A stretch of 64,000 nucleotides of DNA from NCBI GenBank assembly GCA_005223045.1, contig NJBM01000019.1, positions 45,187 through 109,186 of the forward strand, in the 5' to 3' direction. The DNA is from Planctomycetes bacterium B3_Pla. Lineage in GTDB: Bacteria; Planctomycetota; Phycisphaerae; Sedimentisphaerales; Anaerobacaceae. A model generated the notes under the pieces. The model saw only the letters and a program-made list of their open reading frames with translations, had not been told where the DNA came from and did no database searches. The position numbers were made by a program, and so were the translations under genes. How positions within the stretch are numbered: position 1 is the stretch's first letter; each line of letters opens with the position of its first letter. This document shows positions 1 through 8,441 of this stretch, piece after piece.

Positions 1-112
1 ATTCTCAAAAAAATGAAAAATTTTTTCATATATTTTGCGTGATGGGCGGGCAAAGCAGCGTTATTGCTTAAAAATGCGTTTTTTCGGGGGATTTGATGCC
101 AATTATCTGTGA

Positions 113-1240
113 TCAATAGTCAATTATCACGATATCTTCCGGTATTGCCACGACGTCGCGGTGTTTTGGGCCGAGGAGCTTTTTTGTTTCGGTGCTGTGC
201 TTGCCAGCCAAGGTTCTTAGCTGAACGCTGCCGATGCTGGCGACGGCTTTGGCGTTATCATTGAGCATAACGACCGCCCCAGGCTCGAATGAGCCTTCAA
301 CGCCGATAACGCCGCTCGGCAAAAGGCTCTTGCGGTTCCTGACCGCCCGCATGGCGCCGGCGTCGATAACTATCGTCCCGGCGGGGCTGCTGTTGAGAAT
401 CCATCTGGCACGGTTCGAGAGTTTCCTTTTCGGCATGAAAATCGTGCCGATCTCTTCGCCGGCGATAATCCGGCCTATGACGTTTTTCAATCTGCCATCG
501 GCTAAAACGATCCGGCAATCCGCGTTGGAGGCGATTTTCGCCGCTTCGATCTTGGTTTTCATCCCGCCCGTGCTGTACCTGCTGCCTTTGCCCCCGGCGT
601 TCCGTACAATGTCATCGGTTATCTCGAAAACAGTCGGTATCGGCCTGGCATCCGCGAATTTTTGCGGATTCTTATCGTAAAGGGCGTCGATATCGCTGAG
701 CATAATCAAAAGGTCGGCGTCAATCTTGCTGGCAACCAGGGCGCTTAGCTTATCATTATCGCCGAATGCCGAGCCAATCTCATCGGTGCTGACGCTGTCG
801 TTCTCGTTCAGAATCGGCACGACCGACAGCTTGAGTAGTGTCTCGATGGAATTGCGAAGGTTTAAGTACGTTTTCCTGTGGTTGAGCACCTCGGCGGTCA
901 GCAGGACCTGGGCAACGGTCACGCCGTAGCGCAGAAACGACTTTCGATACTCAGCCATCAACAAAGGCTGCCCGATAGCCGCACAAGCCTGCCGCATCTT
1001 GATGTTCCTGGCTCCGCCGGCCAGCCCTGATTTCCTGTTATCCTGATGCCCTGACAACTGCCCCACCCCCATACCGATGGCTCCCGAACTGATAATAACG
1101 ACTTGCCTGCCGTCTTTGAGCAGAGAATTCACCTGCCCGGCCACCCGACGAACATACCCCGCATCCACCCCGGCATCCTTCGTCAAAATATTAGTGCCGA
1201 TCTTTATGACTATCCGTTTTGCGCTCTCAAAATTTCGCAC
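113..1240 (-). CDS. proB: Glutamate 5-kinase (ProB) with PUA domain
   Basis: ATP-dependent phosphorylation of L-glutamate to gamma-glutamyl phosphate, the first step of proline synthesis, in the cytoplasm. The 375-residue protein begins with the amino-acid kinase motif KRIVIKIGTNIL and contains VVIISSGAIGMG and PILNENDSVS, followed by GDNDKLSALVA and GGMKTKIEAA. A PUA domain follows from about residue 280. Length is normal for the PUA-containing form. The start is GTG at 1240, behind a weak AGGT. It lies 38 bp downstream of the RloB-like gene, so it is probably cotranscribed with the defence pair and with proA, which lies upstream of that pair. What is odd is the position: its usual partner proA is separated from it by about 2 kb of defence genes. 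Identification is secure. Confidence 0.96.
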   Translation of the reverse strand: MRNFESAKRIVIKIGTNILTKDAGVDAGYVRRVAGQVNSLLKDGRQVVIISSGAIGMGVGQLSGHQDNRKSGLAGGARNIKMRQACAAIGQPLLMAEYRKSFLRYGVTVAQVLLTAEVLNHRKTYLNLRNSIETLLKLSVVPILNENDSVSTDEIGSAFGDNDKLSALVASKIDADLLIMLSDIDALYDKNPQKFADARPIPTVFEITDDIVRNAGGKGSRYSTGGMKTKIEAAKIASNADCRIVLADGRLKNVIGRIIAGEEIGTIFMPKRKLSNRARWILNSSPAGTIVIDAGAMRAVRNRKSLLPSGVIGVEGSFEPGAVVMLNDNAKAVASIGSVQLRTLAGKHSTETKKLLGPKHRDVVAIPEDIVIIDY

Positions 1241-1278
1241 GTTCTACCTGCTAAACTAATAATCACCTATGCTTTACC

Positions 1279-1929
1279 TTATTGGGCCGCACCCTGTAAA
1301 TACTCGACTATCCTGTGCACGTGCGTTGATGGATTACAGTCGCTCAGGTCTTCAGCGTCATTATGCTGCTCCTTCAACACCTCTTTGGAATGTTTGATCG
1401 CGTCGGCGGTCTTTGGATAAGCAATATTAAATATTGTAGTATCGCTTTCACAGTAAGACGGATGCTCTTGCCTTAACGCCGACTTAACGTCCTGGCTTGT
1501 ATGAAAAGGAGCACTGGTTTTCCTAAAGTGCAATATATACCAGTACTCAAAACATGGATTGCTCAAAACAACTTCCAGTTTGTTGTCCCTTGCCTTATTC
1601 ACAGCTCTTGGCAGCGACTCTGCTTTGGGTGCTTCAACGTCGATCACACAATACACCACATCGTATGCAGCTTTTGTGAGGCTTCTCGTTGCAATGCGTT
1701 TCCTTTCTTCTCTCAACTCAATTGCACGATTCACAACAGTAATAGGCGCGGCGCCTTCTCCAACAATTTCAACTTCGACCATTGCCAATCGCAAAGTGCT
1801 CTTCAGCGAGTTGAAATATATAGGCTCAGTCTTACTGCCTTCAGAAACAATAAGAACGCTCTTACGTGGTTCCTTTGAACCTTCTCGACGCTTGTAGCTC
1901 TCTATTTTTCTTTGTTTTCTGCTAACCAT
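1279..1929 (-). CDS. RloB-like TOPRIM-type defence protein
   Basis: A 216-residue RloB-family protein. Seen: the N-terminal strand VLIVSEGSKTEPIYFNSL carrying an acidic residue, a central VVYCVIDVEAPK acidic motif where the more usual DxD reads DxE, and the family signature SNPCFEYWYILHF. RloB proteins accompany AAA ATPases in RloAB and AbiL-type loci and are thought to have a TOPRIM-like nuclease fold; that is family knowledge, not shown here. Its ATG overlaps the end of the ATPase gene by 8 bp, so the two are probably translationally coupled and form one module. Base composition is visibly more AT-rich than in the flanking pro genes, which suggests acquisition. The nuclease role is inferred. 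Confidence 0.85.
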   Translation of the reverse strand: MVSRKQRKIESYKRREGSKEPRKSVLIVSEGSKTEPIYFNSLKSTLRLAMVEVEIVGEGAAPITVVNRAIELREERKRIATRSLTKAAYDVVYCVIDVEAPKAESLPRAVNKARDNKLEVVLSNPCFEYWYILHFRKTSAPFHTSQDVKSALRQEHPSYCESDTTIFNIAYPKTADAIKHSKEVLKEQHNDAEDLSDCNPSTHVHRIVEYLQGAAQ

Positions 1930-3217
1930 TCAATTCAAACGACTTAATAATAGGCAGCGCTCCATACCTGCCGGACAGATACCCCCTCTGCATAGCTTCA
2001 CCCTTTCGCGGCTTGTAGTCTAACATCGAATATAAACGGGTACCGCCGTGTTTGTCCTTCTCGGTAAACCATATTTGATCCCGCCTGAATAATTCCGGGT
2101 CCAAGAGCGTCGTATCATGTGTGGTAAAGATCAATTGTGCCCCTACGCCTGAAGCCTTTGGTTTCTGAAAAGATTCGATCCATGCGCGGACAAGATATGG
2201 ATGTAAACTTGCCTCAAGCTCGTCAACTAACAAAGCTCTCCCCTCCGTAAGTGCCAACAGCCAGGGACCGGCAAGCTCAAAAAAACGTCTTGTTCCATTT
2301 GATTCTTCGAGATTGGAAAAATGAACATCTTTGCCAGTAGGTTCGGCATGGTGAATGAATTCTACTTCAACTCTAACTCTACCTTTGTACTCCTTCAAAA
2401 CGCTCTCACGAGCTTCATCTGGAAAATCTGGTGGAAATGGGACATTCCCCGGGTCAAACTCCTGTTTTTTGATATTTATCCCATGGATTCCAAAATCAGC
2501 AAATCGCATAATTCTATCTAAATAATCATACCAGACATTCTTCAATTCTTCATCCCTTTGAGCATCCATCACCATGTCGATCGTCGTCACTGTTGGTCGT
2601 TCCGAAGGTAGAACAATTAGAAATCCTTCCGAAAACCATTTGTAAACAGCAGTTAATTGTTTATTGTTCCATTGCGCCCCGGCAGAAAGAAACAGGACGT
2701 TATTTGTGGTTCTGTCTTTTAACTTCTCTCTCTCCCCTCTCAGATAAGATCCGAAATTCCATTCGGTTTCGTCTGTTTTCCTGTTGAACTTTCTTTCAAA
2801 CCAGGTCTGTGCTATGTCTCTTGACCGGCCTTGAGGATATGCGTAAAGCCATTCGTCGTGAATTCTCTCGGTAGTAGCGGTAAAGCCGTATTGATAACGT
2901 GTTTCTTCATGGATGAAAGTGACCTCGAAAGAACTTGGTTCACTGCTGTATTTGTCGTGTAACTTGAATGGTGTCACAGGTAGTCTCTCCCCGGGCTTGC
3001 CCGGTTTTTCAATTATGTCCCGCATTGTAGATAGAGCCTTTATCAGATTGCTTTTGCCGGATGCATTTGGTCCGTAGATGCCAACTGCTTTTAGCAATCG
3101 CAATTTGCCCTGTTGCACACAATTGTCGCCCAGTTCCGTATCTTTGCTTGCGACAAGACTGAGGGTCTGCTCTTCGCGAAAAGATCGGTAATTGGCCACC
3201 TTGAATTCAACTAACAT
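1922..3217 (-). CDS. AAA (AAA15/AAA21-type) ATPase, partner of RloB
   Basis: An ABC/SMC-like ATPase of the RloA/AbiLi kind. Seen: an N-terminal strand-loop VEFKVANYRSFREEQTLSL, a Walker A in GIYGPNASGKSNLIKAL, a Walker B ALLVDELEASLHP and a following switch histidine in LIFTTHDTTLL. I chose the ATG at 3217 over an upstream in-frame start at 3295 because AAGGA sits just ahead of it and the N-terminal motif begins there (431 residues). A perfect 15-bp palindrome lies immediately upstream. The gene overlaps the RloB-like gene and probably forms a two-gene abortive-infection or nuclease module. It begins about 190 bp after the proA stop, so it may have its own promoter. Confidence 0.87.
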   Translation of the reverse strand: MLVEFKVANYRSFREEQTLSLVASKDTELGDNCVQQGKLRLLKAVGIYGPNASGKSNLIKALSTMRDIIEKPGKPGERLPVTPFKLHDKYSSEPSSFEVTFIHEETRYQYGFTATTERIHDEWLYAYPQGRSRDIAQTWFERKFNRKTDETEWNFGSYLRGEREKLKDRTTNNVLFLSAGAQWNNKQLTAVYKWFSEGFLIVLPSERPTVTTIDMVMDAQRDEELKNVWYDYLDRIMRFADFGIHGINIKKQEFDPGNVPFPPDFPDEARESVLKEYKGRVRVEVEFIHHAEPTGKDVHFSNLEESNGTRRFFELAGPWLLALTEGRALLVDELEASLHPYLVRAWIESFQKPKASGVGAQLIFTTHDTTLLDPELFRRDQIWFTEKDKHGGTRLYSMLDYKPRKGEAMQRGYLSGRYGALPIIKSFELNG

Positions 3218-3225
3218 TTGTTTTT

Positions 3226-3240
3226 CCTTATAATATAAGG
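3226..3240 (-). promoter_or_regulatory. 15-bp perfect palindrome before the AAA/RloB pair
   Basis: CCTTATA-A-TATAAGG, a perfect inverted repeat around one central base, ends about 9 bases before the ATPase ATG and overlaps the ribosome-binding region. It could be an operator or contain a -10-like element (TATATT/TATAAG on the minus strand). I see no clear -35 at standard spacing, so promoter assignment is tentative. Confidence 0.4.
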
Positions 3241-3407
3241 GCGAATTTCGCAATCTTCCTGCGCAAATTAGCTTTGCATTCAACTTTGGACTCAATTAAG
3301 AATATCGGACAAATTTGAGTCCTGCAAGAGTATTTCTGAGCGAAAACGGGAAAAATATGTGAATATCCTTTATTGGTCGCCTCTGCCGAATCGTTAATCT
3401 CCGGCCT

Positions 3408-4700
3408 CTAATCTCTAATCTCTATCTTTTTGTGTGTGAATTGCTTGGCGTTGGGGCCGGAGTAGTGGGCTACGATTTGGCCTGTGCCGGAGAGTTTCCA
3501 TTTGTAGATAAGGAGGCCTTCGAGGCCGACGGGGCCTCGGGCGTGGATCTTGTTGGTGCTGATGCCGACCTCGGCGCCGAGGTTATAGCGGAAGCCGTCG
3601 CTGAAGCGCGTGCTGCAATTCCAGAATACGTTGCCCGAATCGACAAGGGCCATGAATCGCTCGGCTTTTGTCTTGTTCTCAGTAACGATGCTGTCAGTGT
3701 GGCCTGAGCCGTAACGGTTGATATGGTCGATAGCTGCATCAAGGTTCTCGACGACTCTTATCGAAAGGATGTAATCGAGATACTCGGTTGAGAAGTCTTC
3801 TTCGGTTGCCGGTTTTACATCTATGATTGATATCGTTTTCTTGCAGCCGCGTAGCTCGACGTTTTCTTGCTCCAAGGCGGTTTTGACCTTGGGCAGGAAC
3901 GTCCCGGCAATCTTCGCATCGACCAGCAAAGTCTCGGCGGCATTGCAGACCGCGACGTACTGGCACTTGGAATCGACTGTGACGTTCACGGCCATATCCT
4001 CGTCGGCGTCGCCATCGACATAGACGTGGCATATACCGTCGGCATGGCCGAGGACGGGGATGTTGGTGTTGTTCATTATGTAGCGGACGAATTCGTTAGA
4101 GCCGCGGGGGATGACCAGGTCGATGTATTCTTCCAGGGCCAACATCCCGGCGACATCCTGCCGTGTCTCCATCAGTTGAATCCACCCTGTCGGCAGGCTT
4201 GCTTTTTCGCCGGCTTCGGCGATTATCTTGGTCAGGATTCTATTGGTTCTTGCTGCTTCGCTGCCGCCTTTTAGCAGGACGGAGTTGCCACTCTTGAGGC
4301 ACAGCGTCGAGATTTGCACGAGAGCGTCCGGGCGCGATTCGAAAACGACGCCGATAACACCGATGGGACAACTGACTTTGTAAAGCTCGAGGCCAGTGTC
4401 AAGCTCAGTGGCGGTTAGTGTCCTGCCCACGGGGTCGTCGAGTTTGATCAGGCTCTCTATGCCGGCGATGACCTGGGCAATTTTGTCCTGGTCAAACTTG
4501 AGGCGTTTGAGCAGAGGTGCGGCCAGCTTGTCCTTCTTGGCGGCGGACAGGTCCTCTGTGTTAGCCGAGACGATTCTGTCACTGTTGTGCTTGAGGGCGC
4601 CGGCTATCTGCGCCAGAGCTTCGTTTTTCGTATCTGTGTTGATCGTCGCCAGCCGGATCGAGGCCGATTTGGCAGCCGAGGCTATTTCGGGAATACTCAT
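3408..4700 (-). CDS. proA: Gamma-glutamyl phosphate reductase (ProA)
   Basis: NADPH-dependent reduction of gamma-glutamyl phosphate to glutamate-5-semialdehyde, the second step of proline synthesis. The ~430-residue length is normal. Recognised motifs: SCPIGVIGVVFESRPDALVQ, SGNSVLLKGGSEA, DLVIPRGSNEFV, the catalytic-cysteine region in VTVDSKCQYVAVCNAAETLL, and a C-terminal FSDGFRYNLGAEVGIST. The frame also allows a TTG two codons upstream; I took ATG at 4700, preceded by AGGAAA. In an ancestral arrangement proB would follow directly; here an ATPase/RloB pair intervenes. Confidence 0.96.
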   Translation of the reverse strand: MSIPEIASAAKSASIRLATINTDTKNEALAQIAGALKHNSDRIVSANTEDLSAAKKDKLAAPLLKRLKFDQDKIAQVIAGIESLIKLDDPVGRTLTATELDTGLELYKVSCPIGVIGVVFESRPDALVQISTLCLKSGNSVLLKGGSEAARTNRILTKIIAEAGEKASLPTGWIQLMETRQDVAGMLALEEYIDLVIPRGSNEFVRYIMNNTNIPVLGHADGICHVYVDGDADEDMAVNVTVDSKCQYVAVCNAAETLLVDAKIAGTFLPKVKTALEQENVELRGCKKTISIIDVKPATEEDFSTEYLDYILSIRVVENLDAAIDHINRYGSGHTDSIVTENKTKAERFMALVDSGNVFWNCSTRFSDGFRYNLGAEVGISTNKIHARGPVGLEGLLIYKWKLSGTGQIVAHYSGPNAKQFTHKKIEIRD

Positions 4701-4755
4701 TTCCAATTTCCTGTTGACTGATTTCTGTTGACTTGTTACTATTGAATTGTAAATG

Positions 4756-4787
4756 ATTGATAATCAATAATCAATAATCAATTGAAC
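4756..4787. repeat. Short AATCAATAATCA repeat (family C)
   Basis: A low-complexity run of the unit AATCA/TAATCA lies between the proA start and tRNA-Gly. It belongs to the same style of dispersed intergenic repeats seen near 8.4, 30.4, 57.4 and 58.0 kb. No function is visible; it may contribute AT-rich promoter DNA for proA or the tRNA. Confidence 0.45.
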
Positions 4788-4788
4788 C

Positions 4789-4859
4789 GCGGGCGTAGCA
4801 TAGTGGCAATGCACCGGCCTTCCAAGCCGGCTAGGTGGGTTCGATCCCCATCGCCCGCT
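4789..4859 (+). tRNA. tRNA-Gly (anticodon TCC)
   Basis: A 71-nt cloverleaf. The acceptor arms GCGGGCG and CGCCCGC pair perfectly. The anticodon stem CCGGC/GCCGG encloses the loop CTTCCAA, giving anticodon TCC (glycine, GGA/GGG codons). The T-arm reads GTGGG-TTCGATC-CCCAT. The discriminator is T and CCA is not encoded. It stands alone between proA (opposite strand) and the protease gene. Confidence 0.95.
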
Positions 4860-5134
4860 TTATTTGTGCTTTGCCTATCCTCGCGTTTCGGCTCTCGTGC
4901 CGGCGCCGGCCGAACAAATTGAACGTCACCGAAGTACAAAGTAAGTGAACCGTGTACTGTTGTCGGTTTCGCAAAAAGAAGTAATTTTTCCCGTCACCGG
5001 ATGGGGAGTCTCGGACACTTGCCTGGCACGTGGATTTGGAAGGGAATATTCAGGAAATTGCATTTATCCGCACGCCGCGAGTGCCGATATCAAACAAACG
5101 GCGGTTTCTTCATGTGGAGAACAAAGGAATTGTA

Positions 5135-8100
5135 ATGTGGAAGAAGTTTTTGGTATTTCTGCTGTGTTGCTTATTTGCCGCAAACAATGGTCATTCCCGG
5201 CCCGTGAACCGGCAAAAAGCTCGCAGTTTTATCGTTGTGCTGAAAGAACCTTCTCTGAGCAGCAGAGCATTTGATAAACGAGGAAAGTCCCTGTACAAAG
5301 GATTTTCTGCGCGACGGAAGCGACATGTCGAGCGCATGACCAGGCGTCGCATCGAGATGGAAGACAAGTTGAGCCGTTTTGAGAATCGGCTGCGAACACT
5401 CTCTCCCGACATCGTGCCCCGCCGTCGATTTACCGGTCTTCTTAACGGCCTGTCTCTGGAAATGCCGCGTAGAATGGCATCAAGAATTCGATCCATGCCC
5501 GAGGTATTGTCGATAGTCCCGAACCGGAAATACAATTACTCGCTAACCAGGAGCAACGATCTGATGAATGCCCCGCTGGCATGGCAGCTCACCGGCGGAC
5601 CGGCGCTTGCCGGAAAGGGGATCAAGATCGGCATCATCGATACGGGGATAGACCATACCCACGTCATGTTTGACGATGAAGGATATGAACTCCCTGAGGG
5701 ATTTCCTCTCGGCGACACAAATTTCACGAACAATAAAATCATCGTGGCGCGCGTTTTCACCAGGAACGGAGATTCGCTTGAAGATTCGACTCCCCGGGAC
5801 CGGAATGGACACGGAACCCACGTAGCCTCCTGCGCGGCGGGAAATCCGGATACGGTCTCGCCGTTGGGACCGGTCTCAGGCTTTGCCCCAAATGCGTATC
5901 TGGGAAACTACAAGGTCTTTACGGGCGAGTTCACGACGTTGGAGCAAATCATCAGCGCACTGGAGGCTTGTGTCGAGGACGGCATGGATGTTGTGAATCT
6001 CAGCCTTGGCTCCGAATCTTATATCCATGCGCTGCTGGACCCCGAGGCTTTGGCGATAAGAAATGCGATAAATGCGGGAGTGGTGGTGGTTGCCGCCGCA
6101 GGCAATTCCGGCGGACCGGAGACAATTGGAAGTCCGGGGCAGATTCCGGAAGTAATCACCGTCGGATCTCTGACAAACTCTCACAACGGCGGAAATGCCG
6201 GCGCCATTGACATTGCCATGATGAACGTATATGCCGACGGGGCGCAAATCGTAACCGATGAGGAGATTGTCCTGGCCCCGAATCCAGCTTTCTTCTCGCG
6301 TCCATTGATCGGACGCTTCGAACTTGTTGACGCCGAGGCCCTTGTTTCTCTCGGTGGTAGTCAAGATGGGTTGGTGTGCGAGAGCCTGCCGCCCGGTTCC
6401 GCTGCGGACAAATGGGTTTTGGTCGAGCGAGGCATCTGCACCTTCACGACAAAGGTTGACCACGTGCAGGACGCCGGCGGCTGGGGCGCTCTGGTCTATA
6501 ACGCGAGCGATGCAGAGGAGGGTCCCGATGAGCCGCTGCGAAGTCCGAGCGTCCCCGATACGGAAATACCGTCCTATTTCGTCTCACGCAATACCGGGTT
6601 GCTTATAAAGGATGCGATTCTGAACTCAATGACTGTGGAAGTAGAATTCTATGCCGCTCCGCCGTCAGAAACGGATCAAACTCCTTTCGAATTCAGCACG
6701 TTTTCTTCTCTGGGGCCGTCTCTTAGTTACGTGGTCAAGCCCGAAATAGTTGCGATCGGGCAGGGAAGTTATGGAGCGACACAGAACGATCTTCCCGGCG
6801 AATTCGAGTTCGAGTTCTTCGAGTACGCTTCGTTTGATGTTTCCGGTTTCAATTTCAGCAGTGGGACCAGTTTCTCCTCACCCCGGGTCGCAGGAGTTGC
6901 CGCGCTTATCAAACAGATGAATCCTTCATGGAAGCCCGAAGATATTAAATCGGCAATAATCATTTCCGGAGAACGACTGCCGAGCGTTTCTTCCCTGTCC
7001 GGCATGGAACGGGGAGGGGGACATGTCAATCCCATCAGGGCCATGAACCTTCCCTTGATCGTGACGCCGCCGACCTTGAGCTGGGCGAACGTATTGATCG
7101 ACGAGGTAACCGAATCGGAAAGGACCGTTCGACTGAAAAACGTCTCGCAGCAACTTCAAACGGTTTCACTCTCGTTAGACTTGCCCCACGGTGAGCAGAT
7201 ACAATCTGCCGACATACTCCCTAACCAGGTTGATTTGGCGCCGTCCGAGAGTGTCGACATCCTGTTCAAGCTGAAATTCAATCCTCCCGAGCAACTTGGG
7301 CAAACCGACGATGTGAGCGGTGACATAATCATCCATCTGGATAGTCAGCCGGAAGCGCTGCGCGTTCCTGTCTGGGCGCGTATTATGAAGGTTGCTCCTG
7401 CTCAGGCAAGCGTGCTGCTGATCGATGACGACGGCGGGGACTTTATCGAAGAGCAATACCTCCGGGCAATTAACCTTGCCGGCTACGAGGCGGTTGTGTG
7501 GGATGTGGGCGAACTCCAGGCCTATCCTTCAGTGCAATACATGCAAAATTTCCAGGCTGTCGCATGGTTCCTGGCTACCACGTCGCTTTTCAACATTCGC
7601 GGCAACGAAGCGCTGCCCGTCAACAACCGAACTCGCTTCAATGTTGCGCTGACACAATATCTGGCACAAGGGGGCCGGCTACTGGTCTCAGGAATGGATT
7701 GGAGCGATGATCAAGAACAGACTTTGTTCGGACAGCAGGTTTTGCACATTTCGGAATTCACCCACGATCCATTTGTGCAATACTCTCCCACCGGGGATAT
7801 TGTGGACCAGCAGACCAGGCTGGACATTTCCGGCGTGCTCGACAGTCCCGTCGGTCAGGGATTGCCCAATCTGGGCGCGGGCTTCGATTTAGACTTTCCA
7901 AACATGTCGGACATTCTGGTGCCGGATGACAGTGACGTAGTGAAACCGGCTCTTATAACGAACCAGAATCCCCAGGACGTCATCGGTATTACTGTCGAGA
8001 CCGGCAGTTATCGTGCCGTGTTCTTTTCTTTTGCTCTTGAGCGCATATCAAGAAATGGGATGGACATAATTGTGCAAAACAGTCTCGATTGGCTGACAGA

Positions 8101-8395
8101 CGGTTCAAGAAATCTCCTGTCTATTCAGTCAGTAGAGCCTGGAATTCAAAATGACAGCGGTGTCCCTTTGACAGTTACGCTAACGGTTGAAGGGATTAAC
8201 TTTTTGGTCGGTCATGATATTCTTCTAAATGATATCCCAGTGGAAATAACGGCAATCGATATAGCCGGAAGTCTCGAAATCCTTGTTCCCGCAGGACTGC
8301 CCGAGGGATTTTACGACATCACCTTACGATCTCCTGACGGTCAAAGAACCACCCTGCCGGAAGCGTTTAAGGTGGACAACCCGCCCCCGAATTAG
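5135..8395 (+). CDS. Secreted S8 (subtilisin-like) serine protease with PA domain
   Basis: A ~1086-residue exported protease. The start at 5135 is preceded by AAAGGA and followed by a signal peptide (KKFLVFLLCCLFAANNGHS); an in-frame ATG at 5030 lacks both. Domains in order: an I9-like propeptide (RSFIVVLKEPS and onward), then the peptidase S8 catalytic triad as Asp in GIIDTGIDHTH, His in RNGHGTHVAS and Ser in SSGTSFSSPRVAGVAAL. A PA domain (WVLVERGICTFTTKV) is inserted between His and Ser. Beyond it come beta-sandwich regions, a ThuA/DUF4350-like region starting SVLLIDDDGGDF, and a final IPT/TIG-like domain. It probably degrades extracellular or envelope proteins. It is monocistronic, with a tRNA upstream and an opposite-strand operon downstream. 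Confidence 0.93.
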   Translation: MWKKFLVFLLCCLFAANNGHSRPVNRQKARSFIVVLKEPSLSSRAFDKRGKSLYKGFSARRKRHVERMTRRRIEMEDKLSRFENRLRTLSPDIVPRRRFTGLLNGLSLEMPRRMASRIRSMPEVLSIVPNRKYNYSLTRSNDLMNAPLAWQLTGGPALAGKGIKIGIIDTGIDHTHVMFDDEGYELPEGFPLGDTNFTNNKIIVARVFTRNGDSLEDSTPRDRNGHGTHVASCAAGNPDTVSPLGPVSGFAPNAYLGNYKVFTGEFTTLEQIISALEACVEDGMDVVNLSLGSESYIHALLDPEALAIRNAINAGVVVVAAAGNSGGPETIGSPGQIPEVITVGSLTNSHNGGNAGAIDIAMMNVYADGAQIVTDEEIVLAPNPAFFSRPLIGRFELVDAEALVSLGGSQDGLVCESLPPGSAADKWVLVERGICTFTTKVDHVQDAGGWGALVYNASDAEEGPDEPLRSPSVPDTEIPSYFVSRNTGLLIKDAILNSMTVEVEFYAAPPSETDQTPFEFSTFSSLGPSLSYVVKPEIVAIGQGSYGATQNDLPGEFEFEFFEYASFDVSGFNFSSGTSFSSPRVAGVAALIKQMNPSWKPEDIKSAIIISGERLPSVSSLSGMERGGGHVNPIRAMNLPLIVTPPTLSWANVLIDEVTESERTVRLKNVSQQLQTVSLSLDLPHGEQIQSADILPNQVDLAPSESVDILFKLKFNPPEQLGQTDDVSGDIIIHLDSQPEALRVPVWARIMKVAPAQASVLLIDDDGGDFIEEQYLRAINLAGYEAVVWDVGELQAYPSVQYMQNFQAVAWFLATTSLFNIRGNEALPVNNRTRFNVALTQYLAQGGRLLVSGMDWSDDQEQTLFGQQVLHISEFTHDPFVQYSPTGDIVDQQTRLDISGVLDSPVGQGLPNLGAGFDLDFPNMSDILVPDDSDVVKPALITNQNPQDVIGITVETGSYRAVFFSFALERISRNGMDIIVQNSLDWLTDGSRNLLSIQSVEPGIQNDSGVPLTVTLTVEGINFLVGHDILLNDIPVEITAIDIAGSLEILVPAGLPEGFYDITLRSPDGQRTTLPEAFKVDNPPPN

Positions 8396-8401
8396 TGAAG
8401 C

Positions 8402-8438
8402 GATTGCCGATTGCTGATTACCAAATCGAAAAATAGTT
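8402..8438. repeat. Family C GATTGCCGATTGC repeat
   Basis: A short low-complexity run of GATTGC/ATCGAAA units lies in the 46-bp gap between the convergent protease and propeller genes. It resembles the segments at 30409, 54238 (inside a gene) and 57995. No terminator-like T-run is evident. Confidence 0.45.
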
Positions 8439-8441
8439 GAT

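Noticed and set aside
4945..5274. 109-codon plus-strand frame overlapping the protease start
   Set aside because: Runs out of frame through the protease signal peptide; no family or ribosome-binding site.
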